Under the pieces are notes generated by a model that did no database searches, was not told where the DNA came from, and was given only the letters and a program-made list of their open reading frames with translations. From positions 1,922,001 to 1,986,000 of the forward strand of contig OZ038440.1 of NCBI GenBank assembly GCA_964036275.1: a stretch of DNA of 64,000 bases. The letters run 5' to 3'. The number at the start of each line of letters is the position of its first letter. The first letter of the stretch is position 1. The DNA is from Litoditis marina. Taxonomy: Eukaryota > Nematoda > Chromadorea > Rhabditida > Rhabditidae. Positions 11,822-24,600 of this stretch are shown piece after piece. The translations under genes and the position numbers were made by a program.

Positions 11822-14800
11822 ATGAGGGAGTGTGTAAAGTGCAAGTCTAATGAGTATACGAATAAGAACATCGTGATGATGATAAATGAATGTGGCCATC
11901 CTTTGTGCCGGTACGTTTTTTCTTCATATTTATCTATCCTTTTTAGCTGAACATTTAGTTAACGTTTTTATCTTCATCTCTCTGGTCAGAAAACAAATTC
12001 ATTGTTCTCTCAGTCTCTTCAATTTGATGTTACATCAGTGTGCAACTTGAAATTTCTACTTATCCTCGCGGCTTGCTTCTTAGCTGGCATAGTAGCTTGC
12101 GTTGTTTATTAGAAAAAGGTGTATGGCAAATAACTCTGGTTCTTTCCGGATACTTCATTTTCTCAAGTCATACATATGTTTTGTGTTTCAGAAATTGTGT
12201 AGAAAACCTGTTTGCCCGTAATGCTGCTCCTTGCCACGTATGTGGAAAGACGTTACGGAAGAACAACTTCTGGGAACAGATCTTCGACGATCCAATGATA
12301 GAGAAAGAAAATCATATTCGCAGAAGACTCAGGAAGGTTAGCTGACCATTATGCATATAGCTTGTTTCATTCATTTTTTATTGAGCTGTTCAGGAAAACA
12401 CTTTACAAAAATACATACATGAACCTATAGAATAATTCAGCGCAACGCATCACTTTATCTTTGAGCATATTTTCACTTCTGTTATCTTAATAAGTTTTTT
12501 TGAAGTGTTCACTCGACCTATGTCATCGTAAAGATGAGTAAGAGGATTCTATGCTCTTCAGTTTTATGTCTCGTCCTACTATCAGATTATTTCTATTCAT
12601 CAACGTCAACACTGAAGTATTCTCTTACAGATCTACAATCTCAAGCTGGAGGACTTTCCTTCTCTTCGCGAGTTCAATGATTATTTAGAGAGGTTGGTCT
12701 TTTTCATTCGTGCTACTGTCGAATTAACTAAGAGTTTGACAGAGAAACATGTCACTCGATGGCTTCCATCAAGAAAATTAACTGCTGTTAGTTTTTTTAA
12801 GCGCAAGGATAAGTTGTCTCGCATTTCGCACATGAAATTTGTCATTCTGTTGACAGCTTACATATATTTGTCTACAGTCTACTGCTACTCTGTCTGAATG
12901 ATATTCAAAAAAAAGATTCCTCCACAGTTCCACAGACACCTTTGAAAACACTTTTACAACTCTCGATTGTTGGCTTATGAGCTCAGTTCAAGTTGCAAAA
13001 TGCACTTTGTCTATTGTCTGGATTGATGTGTGGTTTAACTTCTTCATCTTTCAGGTTCGAGTTTCTTGTGGCAAATCTGGCATGTGATGTGGACGTGGAA
13101 GAGACAGAAACGGAAATCAACGCTTTCAAGGAGAACAACGCCGAGTTGATCGAGCGGAATAGAAAAAAGTAAGCAGGTTTTCGTAAGAATCTAGTCTTCA
13201 AATCGATTAATCAATCATCACTTACTCACAACATTAAGTTGTGGCTATCCTATGAAAATGAAGCCCGTTTTTCATTGTGTCAGGTTGCATTGAAAATAGA
13301 CCATTTCCCCTGGTTTTGGCGACAGCAAACGTTTTTGTTTTGTTTTTCGCCGGCTGTTTGGACAACTTCACGGGATTCTGATTAGTCGACTTTGGTTCTC
13401 TCTGTTTTTCACACGATCTTTCTGCTAAAATGTATTCAACTTGAATTGAAATTGAACGCTTCAGGCTCGATCCTGACCAGATGTGGATCTTGCAGAATCT
13501 CAAGGAAGAGCGTGACATGAAGAACCGTCTCAACGACGTTCACACGCAGGAAACGGTAGGTCACTCACACTCAGTCAGATTCTCAAAGCGCAACATAAAT
13601 GCACTGCACAGATAGATTCTTGATTTCGTTAACAGCATCTTCGAAGATTAATACTTCCATGCCCTGTCAACCTAAGTGCGTAATCGCAAATTGTGTATTT
13701 ATTACCTGCCTTTCAGTGTTCCGATTTCTAATTCAAGTTGTTTACAGAAGGACGTTGAAATGACTGCGGTCAAAGACACAAAGGCCATTATGGAGGAGTT
13801 GCGAGAGTCAGATGTTCCTGCTGAAGTAGGTTATCGGTTATCATTCTATCTATATGTAAAATACAATTTTTTTAATTCTTTGAACCCTTTTCCGTCATTA
13901 AATATCCATCGATATCTTTTATGAGCCGAGCCGTCTTTTACCATAATGTTAAACATTCAGAGTGTGCTTTGTTTACAAATACTTATCGGAGCCGATCAAT
14001 TAGTAATTTTAATTATCAAAACGTTTTATTCAAATAGTTATCGAACAGTTTAATCAGTATTAATGAGTAATGATTCGTTTCAGGTGATTCTTGACCGAGA
14101 GCGCAAACGACAGATTGAAATTGAACTGGAAGAGAAGGAAAAGGCGGCGGAACGGAAACGAAGGAATAAGGGTATGCTTCTACAACTAAAAACCCCAGTC
14201 ATGTTGAGATTTGCTGTCAATCCAGTCTGTTCTTGCATCAGTCTAACACAATAAGTCTGTCACGCGTGTACTCCTGAAGTCTGCATTTCAGAGATAGGAG
14301 TATTTTGCATTAAAAATAGGCTGAGGATAACTTGTGCTCGTATGAAGAAGAAATGATTGTCCAACTGTCAAACCGTGGAAACGAAATGGGTATAATCCAC
14401 ACACCAGTGAAATGTGACGTTCTCGAAAATTCTGTGTTACAGTAATAAAAATAAGCCAGTTTCTCCGCTTTCGGAAAACTTGACGGGCGATATGGTGTAA
14501 TTGTTCGTTTTGACGGAGTTGTTTGCAGAACTGTTGCAAGGGCGGAAGCGTGCGGCGGAGACCATGTCTTTCGGGACGATGCAACGTCTGTCCGGTCGAC
14601 GCTACGAGTATCAGCCGCTTCGTCTTCTCATCAACGGACCACCCATCGTGGAAAAGGAGCAGTTGGAGACGAACGGCTATCTGGCACACATCAAGGCGCC
14701 CAGCAAGGTAGGCAAACACTCACGAGAATCTAGACATGTTTTTGTGAGTCCGGTATCACTATTGGACGAATTTTCCCCGCACTCCCAAAGCCAAATCTGG

Positions 14801-15163
14801 GTCAAATGAGGGTATAAAAGGACCACTCGCAGTTGAATTTGAATCAAAACGAAGACGAGCACTCGTATAACGTCTTTCGAGTGACTTGTGCAGATAGAGT
14901 GACAAGCTGACAAGTCACGTGGTGGTCTCGACTTTCCTACAAGTTTGAGTGCAAATGCAAGCTTAAAAATCAAACATTATTTGTAGTACTCTGTATGGGT
15001 AGTGTAATTTTTTCTCATTAATTTGTGGCCACACGCATCTTATCATTACATTTATTTACTAGTGTAGTTCTCTTTTCAGCATCGTGTTGCTGGTGGTTTC
15101 ACGGCACATACTGGCTGCATGCGAGCGTTGTTCGACAGCAGAATCGACCTGCTTACGTACTAG
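11822..15163 (+). CDS. MNAT1: CDK-activating kinase assembly factor MAT1
   Basis: MAT1 is the third subunit of CDK7-cyclin H (CAK) and links it to TFIIH. Nine exons: 11822-11910, 12192-12336, 12631-12692, 13055-13168, 13465-13555, 13748-13825, 14084-14171, 14529-14707, 15080-15163, giving 309 aa, the same length as human MAT1. Seen: an N-terminal C3HC4 RING (C-x2-C at residues 4 and 7, NECGHPLCRNC, PCHVC), the conserved link RRRLRKIYN..DFPSLREFNDYLE, a long charged coiled coil, and the C-terminal YEYQPLRL and HRVAGGFT...CMRALFDSR block that contacts CDK7/cyclin H. An in-frame TTG-started extension at 11711 was rejected as the start because the RING aligns from the ATG. A TTTCAG lies 31 bases upstream of that ATG. 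Confidence 0.95.
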
Positions 15164-15683
15164 TAGATCGTTCATTACACTCATTCAGGCACAGGTTACA
15201 CACTTCTTTTTGTAGAATGGATATTTATTTGTTTGTTTTGTATAGGTCAATGTATTAAAGTTGTAGAGAGTTGTAGTCAGTTTTTGTTCCAACTTGTTAG
15301 CTTCTCGTTCTGTTGTACTTCTTTTGAAATTTTCGATGTAGACGTTTCAATATATGCGAATGTTGCATTTTGATAAATATAAAGTATATATTATGTCGTC
15401 ACAACTTCTGAATATTGGTATTTGCCATCTCTGATTATCTTGCTTATCTGTCTCTTTATTTTTTTCTCGGTGCTGTCGTTGCTAGCAAAAACAAGATTGT
15501 GATGCATTTCTCGAGGCGAGAGTACACTTGTATTCATGAATAATGCATCTCAATTAACAGTCGCCACACATTGGTAAAGTTGTAGTTTGTATTCAAGATT
15601 TGTAGCAGTTTCATCGTATTTGCTCAAGGTCATCGCACGCATCATAAACGTGTTCTTTCCCAGCACTACGCGTATGCTTCAAA

Positions 15684-18600
15684 ATGTCAGAAGCTGAAGC
15701 AGCAGTCGCATATCAGCATATTGCCGCCTTCTACGGCGGAGTCAACAGTGGCGAGTCTCAGAAATGGCTATCTGAATTCTCGAAATCGGTTAGTTCTGTT
15801 TTGAATAATTTCCTCATCAGAGTAGCAAATTGGTGTGTTAACTGTTGGTTAGCTTAGCTACAACAACTTATCTACCGACTATCACAAGCTCATGGTGGCG
15901 CCATTAGTTCACGGAAAACGCTGGAGAAAGCTGTAATTTGTTTTATTGTTAGTTCTTATCATATAACGCTTCCTCTCTTTCTGTGTCTTTGTATCTATTT
16001 CAATCTATCTATCCATATCTCGCACCGTCCAGTTCATCATTTCAGGTGATTGCGTGGCAGATTTGTGATCGTATTCTGTGTGAACGCCGTGATCCTCTCG
16101 CATGCTGCTTCGCGGCACAGACCATTCGTCAGAAGATTCTGAAGTCTTTATCGGAAATCCCAGAAGCCAGCTATCTGTCGCTCAGAGAGTCGCTTATAAA
16201 TCACCTGAGGTTAGTACAACTTTCAGTTTTGATGTACATGCCAAAATAATTCTGCTAGTGGAACTGCTAAACTTTTCCTTCTCGGTCATACCTAACACCT
16301 AATCAACACGGGAACGAGAATGCGAATTCCATTCATTAGGATAAAAAGGTTCTCCTTCTGGTTTTATCTTCCATATTTTGATTGCAGTGTTCTGCACCCG
16401 GCTGCTGGTGACAGTCTGGGCGAGTCGACCCTGACGCAGCTCTGTCTCTCCATAGCCGATCTCTATATCCAAGTACCGCAATGGAATAACTGGATAGTGG
16501 AACTACTAAACAAGTAGGAAACACAATTTATTCTTTATTTTATTTTTGTTCATTCATCTTCATTCAAAGAATGTGACACTCGGTCATTAGAGAAGGAGGT
16601 ATGAGGAAAATACGATCTTTCTAGTTCATCGAATTCAATGATTGGATGTTTAACAAGACCTCAGCTTTTCCGGCTAGGTGGCTTGACGTTGGAGGGCCAA
16701 TCGAAGCTGTTTATTCGTCGTGGCTTAGTAAATAAACGACGTTATGTTACTTTCCTGTCCAGCATCAGTGATTTATTTTGTGACTTCGTATTTGTTCTAA
16801 ATGTCGGTTTCATCAGATGTACCTCCCTGGAGGGTGACCGTACTAGAATGATGCTGACCCTGTTGCGAGTTTTCCCCGAAGAAATGCAGACGGTGAAAGT
16901 GGGCGAAAATAGACGGAAAGTCATTCGAGACGAATTGGCCGCCAGTGCTACCGGAGTCATGACATATCTGGTTAGTTGTAAATTCAGTCGCTAATCAGAA
17001 ACATGATCAGAAGCAATTTTTGATTTGTTGGTTGTTGCTCATAAACTTTCCTGATTTGACTTTTCCAGGTTTCTGATGTAGTGTTTTCAGTGGAGCAATT
17101 AAAATCTAGTTTGTTGTATACTTTTTAATCATGCTTTTCAGGTTTGGGTATGTACGTGGCATATTCCACTGTTTTGGTAAAATTGAACATTTTCAGACGC
17201 AAGTGTTAGAAAAGTGCCATTCCGATGAGGAGCTAGTGAAACGTATTCTGATCTGCGTGGGTGCCTATCTGACGAATCCTGCCATGTCGACGGATCAGGT
17301 GGCAACCAGCCCGCTCATGACAGCTGCCTTCCAGATTGTGGTCAGTTTTTTTGTTGAAGCTTCTGATCTGTTCGATTTTTGTTTAGATGTGCGTTGTCCA
17401 TTAACTGTGTTCAGGTTTGTTTGTGCAATCACGATAAATTTTGTAATTCGAGGAGAGAAATAATGCGGTTGCGATATGAGATTGTAGGTATTTTCATCTT
17501 CCAAATTGTTGTTCTCCTGAAAAAATGGTGAAATAATTCAAACTATTTTCTAAGTTCGGTCCTTTTCGCTTCCGTGAGACGATCCTGTACATTTGGAAGT
17601 TGTGAAGTAGCATTCTTTTTCTGTCAACAAAACGTAATTTCCCAGTACGGAAAATACCTTTTACGATTACTTTATGGCCACTGGCCAGATCAGATATGCT
17701 TTTTGTCTCAGGCGCTGCCGAACGTCTCGTCCCCTTTGCACGACGCTGCCACGGAGAGTATCGTGTCTGCCGTCATTCTGGCGGAGGACCAGAATGCCCA
17801 TCTGGCCCTCTGTAGGGCAGTCCAGGCGGCCATCTACAATCTCGTGGAACCCTTCCAGATTGCGGTTGCACATGACGACATGGACAAGTTGGTCATATTC
17901 AAAGATTCTTGGCTAAGTTCGAAAAAGTTGATTGACATAGTGAAAGATCGTTCAAGACTATTCTGACTTATTCGCTCATTCCGAAGAAAAATTAATTCAA
18001 ACGTTAATTGCGTAGATACCGAGACTTTTTTTTTAGTACCGAGACTTTTTTTTAATAGTTTTTTTCTGAATGAAATAATGCGCTCTTTGGAACTAGTTGA
18101 TTTATACAACGTTTCAATGTTTTCATGTAGTTCAAGCAATAGATGACCAATCTTTGAGTCTGATAATCCCAATTCAGGTTGCAAAACTTTGCTCGAATTT
18201 TCACGGAGCTCAACGAGTCATTGTTGGAGAAGTTTATAAACGAGCCGACAACGGACGTGAACAGCCTCGGCAGTCTGAACTCATTGGAGTTGCTTCTACT
18301 TCTGGCTGGCCATCATGATTATTCGGTTAGTTAGCTCTTGTTCTCACGTAAAGGAATGTTTTTGTGATTTTTCGATCATCAAGTCGTTAATATCAGTTTC
18401 AGTTCAGTAACTCGTTAGGGTTCAGTCAGCCGCCTGGAAATATCCCCCTCTTCTTGTCACAGTAGTTTCTCAGTGAAATTGACATGCGCCAGTTTTTTCG
18501 TCATTTCAGAATTCTTATGTGACTTATCACTCATCTTTCACACAGTTTGCTGGTTTATTCCTGGCTCACACCGCAAACCGTTCTAGTTTCCGAGTTTCAT

Positions 18601-21600
18601 CATGTCTTGTTTACAGATAATCGAGAAGACGTTCAACATGTGGTATCGTATATCAGAGGCGTTGTTCCAGTTCGACGATGATGACCACATTGCCAAGTTC
18701 CGGCCCTATGTCAGCAGGTGAATAAGAGTGTCAGCAGGTTATGTGGTAGATTGTAGGGGTGATCAGGAACTAGATGTGGTTTGATCTTTGCATATACAAG
18801 TCTGAATTGTTCAAAAACAATGCAGAGGGATTCAAATATAAAACTGTAAATCTCTGAGCCTAAAACCACCAGCCATCCTGTTTTCTTTGTCCTAGTAATA
18901 GTGAATGTTTTTGAGCGGCAAACCCTCTACTGTGTACTCACTACTTCAGATAACTAATCGAGCAAAGCAGATGCTTGAGTTATTGTCAAATCTTAGGTTG
19001 ACACTCTTTTTCAGTAATTTGTCGCCAGGATAGCGAAAGTTTCTAATTTTTAGTTTAATGTTAGTGCGTCACCTATGAAAAAGTGTATTGGTATTCTGTG
19101 TATAGGCTAATGTATAATGTTATTGTGTTCTCCAGATATTTGACGGCTCTTTATCGTCATGCCCGTTTTGATACGGACGAAGAAGGTATTCCAGATGAGA
19201 CCTCGGACTTCATGCTGTTCCGCAAATGTGTTAGTTTTGGGTCTTACTGTAAATACTATTGAATAAGAATATAAACTCCAATTAATTCAGTATCATTCTA
19301 AAATAATAGTTGAGAGAAGTGAAAATGGAAGTCGTACGTTTTTTTCACCCAAACTATGCGCCATAATCTTTACTCTCTTTCTCTTGAGAATCGGGAGATA
19401 TATGGATGGGTTTACTAGTATAAAATTGGTTCCTTTGTATCGTTTTGATTTTACTACGGTTGTAACGTATACATGCCTATACATACTACTACTAGAAAAT
19501 CATAGGTCAGCGGAGAGCATCGCATTCATTTTTGATGTTGCCTAACAAAAACATTTGCGATTCTAGTTTGGCACACGAATTGTTCGAGTTCAACCTTGGA
19601 TCATTCATGTTGAATCTTCCCAGCTTTAGCATTTTGTTCGTTCGTTGACAGGTGGTGGAAACGGTGAAGGACGTCGTCTATATTGTCGGTACGGATGCGT
19701 GTGTCAGAGATGTGAGTGTTTACTATATTTCATATTTTTTCGCAGAAGTATTATCATTCATTTAAAGAAGGACAATTATATGGTCCAATCCCAACGCTTC
19801 AGTCCTTTAAACTACAATACATTTTTCAATTGCAGTTAAAGGACCGATGTCTCGGGATTGGTCCACATAATCGTCCTGCTTTAACACTCAAGTAACTCAT
19901 AAATAAACACGATTCGTTTTCTAGCGTAAGATAATCTTGTGCACCAGACTAGTATGTGAGTCGTGTATTGCTGCTACCCGAATGATTTGGGCTGCATAAA
20001 TTTTCATAAATGTGATTCGAGTTCAGTTTTATTTCGGACGTTTTTGGCATTCATGATCCTTGCCTAAAGGGGTTTTATGTTTATCTCCAGCTGAACTTGA
20101 AATCTGATAGGTGAAATTACAGATGTACACCATGTTGGTTCATTGCGCTTCTGCAAAGGGATCCTGGGATGAAATGGAGTCCGCCTTGTTTCTCATCTCA
20201 GCCGTTGTTCACAATCTTGTGCCGTAAGTATTTATTATGATATAAGGTTCTATGACTCCATTTGACAATTTAGCGATCATTCCTAACTTCTTTGATCATC
20301 CTATTGTCACAAAGTTCAAAAATAAAAGCTAGTGATGTAGCATATATGCGGTTTTCCTGCGGGAATAAATAGAGTCACGTTAGTGAAAATCGGACAACAG
20401 GCTCTACTAGTTTTACCAGTTTTTAGGTTTTTAGTTGAGTAATAACTTGATAAACTTGGTAAGTAAAGTAGTGTAAGTGTAAGTTAGTTATTGGATGACA
20501 AGTTAGTAATTGTCTGTTTCTAGGGAAGAGGACTCGATAGTTCCCGAGCTGGTGTCTGCCGTGGCCGGACTGCCGCCAACCTCCCATCCGATACTTATCA
20601 TCACCTCGATACAACTGCTGGGAGGATGTGATGAATGGCTGCAGAAACACGTACAGTTTCACGGTGAGCACTTCAGACCATCATAGGCTGTTGATTACAA
20701 ATAAGCGTTTGGTCGGAACTGCATTGCAATAAATCACAATGCGGGCTGTACGATATGTAACTCCAGTACAATTCTTTATTCAGATGGCATTGAATAACAC
20801 AACATGATCTTAGTTTGCTGTGTGCACGGAATGTCGTTATGTGGGCGGGTTGAGTCCGCGACTAGTTTATAATTGATGTGTCGGCCGCCTAGGCCGACAA
20901 ATGCAACTAACATAGCGATCAAAGATGAAATATATGATAAAATAAGAGAATCGTACGTTTATATCATGACATCCCACCCCTCAAACAAGCGAGAGTCCCG
21001 CGAGCCAAAGAGTAGGATGTAAAAAAAGGTGTATTAGTTGTGATATGAACGTACTATTCTCAACAAAACAACATTCAGAATTATACAGGGATTCCGTGAA
21101 AGTACTAGAATTACAATCGCAAGTTGCCTATCACCACATTATTCTTCTCATCATTACTAAGATACATTCTAGAACATATAGCGACCTCTACATGATCATA
21201 ATTAATCTCATATTTCTTAGAAATTACAACTGTGAGAACAATAATATATCTTCACCAACAAATAGAGACATCACACACACAAAATAGTTGCTCTCCTTAT
21301 TTTCTCATACATACAATTTCAAATAGCCATAATACTATCAATATTTTCAATTATTGCCGGCAAAACATAGTAATAACAACCCACATTTCAATATCAAATC
21401 AACTGGCCGGAATCGATCCTCGGTCCAGGAATTTTGGAGCATCCTTGGCTCCCAGCACGGCGTGTAGTATTTTGAATATTAGTATGAATATGAATCAGAA
21501 TATGTAGTTGAGACGCAACTCGGCAGATTTATGGCCGATCTGACGAATTTAGAAGATGTCAATAGAAGTGGTGAAAAGTGGTGACAGGGGGTGTAGCGGT

Positions 21601-24600
21601 TTCAGGAGACGAATCCCAAGAGTAGGTACACTTTCCGGTAGCTGATCTCGGCTATTGTACTCTACGTAATGGCGACGGGATTCGTACAGAAGGGACCTCC
21701 ATGTACGATATGTAACTCCAGTACAATTCTTTATTCAGATGGCATTGAATAACACAACATGATCTTAGTTTGCTGTGTGCACGGAATGTCGTTATGTGGG
21801 CGGGTTGAGTCCGCGACTAGTTTATAATTGATGTGTCGGCCGCCTAGGCCGACAAATGCAACTAACATAGCGATCAAAGATGAAATATATGATAAAATAA
21901 GAGAATCGTACGTTTATATCATGACAAATCGGTGTTGTTGCAGCTGCTGGAATTGTGCCTGTAGGGCTTGCATCTGTTGCAAGAGCTGAGAATTCGCAGT
22001 GTTATGTACCATACCATTGGGACTTGGTGGGCGAGTGTTAACCATTTTGGTACACTGGAGGCTGTGCTGCAAGAACAAGAGGTTGAAGGGCTGAGCTTTT
22101 ACGAGCTTCTACGATTGGGCTTGGGGTGGGCACTGACTAAATAGGGAGCCTCTGATATCCGCGATACTGGGAAGTTAGAATCTTTTTGAAAATCTGGGAT
22201 ATTAGGAACAGTTGAAATAGGGTGAAGGTTGGCTACTTACTGGGAAGGTAGCTTTGAAAATCTGGGATATTGGAAACAGTTAAAATAGGGTGAAGGGTGG
22301 CTACTTACTGGGAAGGTAGCTTTGAAAATCTGGGATATTGGGAACAGTTAAAATAGGGTGAAGGGTGGCTACTTACTGGGAAGGTAGCTTTGAAAATCTG
22401 GGATATTGGAAACAGTTAAAATAGGGTGAAGGGTGGCTACTTACTGGGAAGGTAGCTTTGAAAATCTGGGATATTGGTAACAGTTAAAATAGGGTGAAGG
22501 GTGGCTACTTTCTGGGAAGGTAGCTTTGAAAATCTGGGATATTGGTAACAGTTAAAATAGGGTGAAGAGTGGCTACTTACTGGGAAGGTAGCTTTGAAAA
22601 TCTGGGATATTGGGAACAGTTAAAATAGGGTGAAGAGTGGCTACTTACTGGGAAGGTAGCTTTGAAAATCTGGGATATTGGAAACAGTTAAAATAGGGTG
22701 AAGAGTGGCTACTTACTGGGAAGGTAGCTTTGAAAATCTGGGATATTGGTAACAGTTAAAATAGGGTGAAGAGTGGCTACTTACTGGGAAGGTAGCTTTA
22801 AAAATCTGGGGATATTGGGAACAGTTAAAATAGGGTGAAGGGTGGCTACTTAATGGGAAGGTAGCTTTAAAAATCTGGGATATTGGGAACAGTTAAAATA
22901 GGGTGAAGGGTGGCTACTTAATGGGAAGGTAGCTTTGAAAATCTGGGATATTGGGAACAGTTAAAATAGGGTGAAGGGTGGCTACTTACTGGGAAGGTAG
23001 CTTTGAAAATCTGGGATATTGGGAACAGTTAAAATAGGGTGAAGGGTGGCTACTTACTGGGAAGGTAGCTTTGAAAATCTGGGATATTGGAAACAGTTAA
23101 AATAGGGTGAAGGGTGGCTACTTACTGGGAAGGTAGCTTTGAAAATCTGGGATATTGGGAACAGTTAAAATAGGGTGAAGGGTGGCTACTTACTGGGAAG
23201 GTAGCTTTGAAAATCTGGGATATTGGAAACAGTTAAAATAGGGTGAAGGGTGGCTACTTACTGGGAAGGTAGCTTTGAAAATCTGGGATATTGGGAACAG
23301 TTAAAATAGGGTGAAGGGTGGCTACTTACTGGGAAGGTAGCTTTGAAAATCTGGGATATTGGAAACAGTTAAAATAGGGTGAAGGGTGGCTACTTACTGG
23401 GAAGGTAGCTTTGAAAATCTGGGATATTGGTAACAGTTAAAATAGGGTGAAGGGTGGCTACTTTCTGGGAAGGTAGCTTTAAAAATCTGGGGATATTGGG
23501 AACAGTTAAAATAGGGTGAAGGGTGGCTACTTAATGGGAAGGTAGCTTTGAAAATCTGGGATATTGGTAACAGTTAAAATAGGGTGAAGAGTGGCTACTT
23601 ACTGGGAAGGTAGCTTTGAAAATCTGGGATATTGGGAACAGTTAAAATAGGGTGAAGAGTGGCTACTTACTGGGAAGGTAGCTTTGAAAATCTGGGATAT
23701 TGGAAACAGTTAAAATAGGGTGAAGAGTGGCTACTTACTGGGAAGGTAGCTTTGAAAATCTGGGATATTGGTAACAGTTAAAATAGGGTGAAGAGTGGCT
23801 ACTTACTGGGAAGGTAGCTTTGAAAATCTGGGATATTGGGAACAGTTAAAATAGGGTGAAGGGTGGCTACTTACTGGGAAGGTAGCTTTAAAAATCTGGG
23901 GATATTGGGAACAGTTAAAATAGGGTGAAGGGTGGCTACTTAATGGGAAGGTAGCTTTGAAAATCTGGGATATTGGGAACAGTTAAAATAGGGTGAAGGA
24001 TGGCTACTTACTGGGAAGGTAGCTTTGAAAATCTGGGATATTGGTAACAGTTAAAATAGGGTAAAGGGTGGCTACTAACTGGGAAGGTAGCTTTGAAAAT
24101 CTGGGATATTAGGAACAGTTAAAATAGGGTGAAGGATGGCTACTTACTGGGAAGGTAGCTTTGAAAATCTGGGACATTGGGAACAGTTAAAATAGGGTAA
24201 AGGGTGGCTACTAACTGGGAAGGTAGCTTTGAAAATCTGGGATATTAGGAACAGTTAAAATAGGGTGAAGGATGGCTACTTACTGGGAAGGTAGCTTTGA
24301 AAATCTGGGACATTGGGAACAGTTAAAACGGGGTGAAGGATGGCTACTTACTGGGAAGGTAGCTTTGAAAATCTGGGACATTGGGAACAGTTAAAACGGG
24401 GTGAAGGATGGCTACTTACTGGGAAGGTAGCTTTGAAAATCTGGGATATTGGGAACAGTTAAAATAGGGTGAAGGATGCTAGAGTGTCTACTAAAGGAAT
24501 GCAGTCAAATTTTTTTTTGAAATAGCAAGCTGTGAAACGACTAAATGAATAATTGCCTGAAAATTGAGATATTGTAAGAGAATGATCTCCAACCTGCTTT

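Noticed and set aside
14288..14719. 143-codon - strand frame
   Set aside because: Antisense to MAT1 exon 8 and its intron; no independent support.
22185..24474. CRISPR-like repeat array
   Set aside because: Units are contiguous 68-mers with no unique spacers, in an intron of a eukaryotic gene; a minisatellite.
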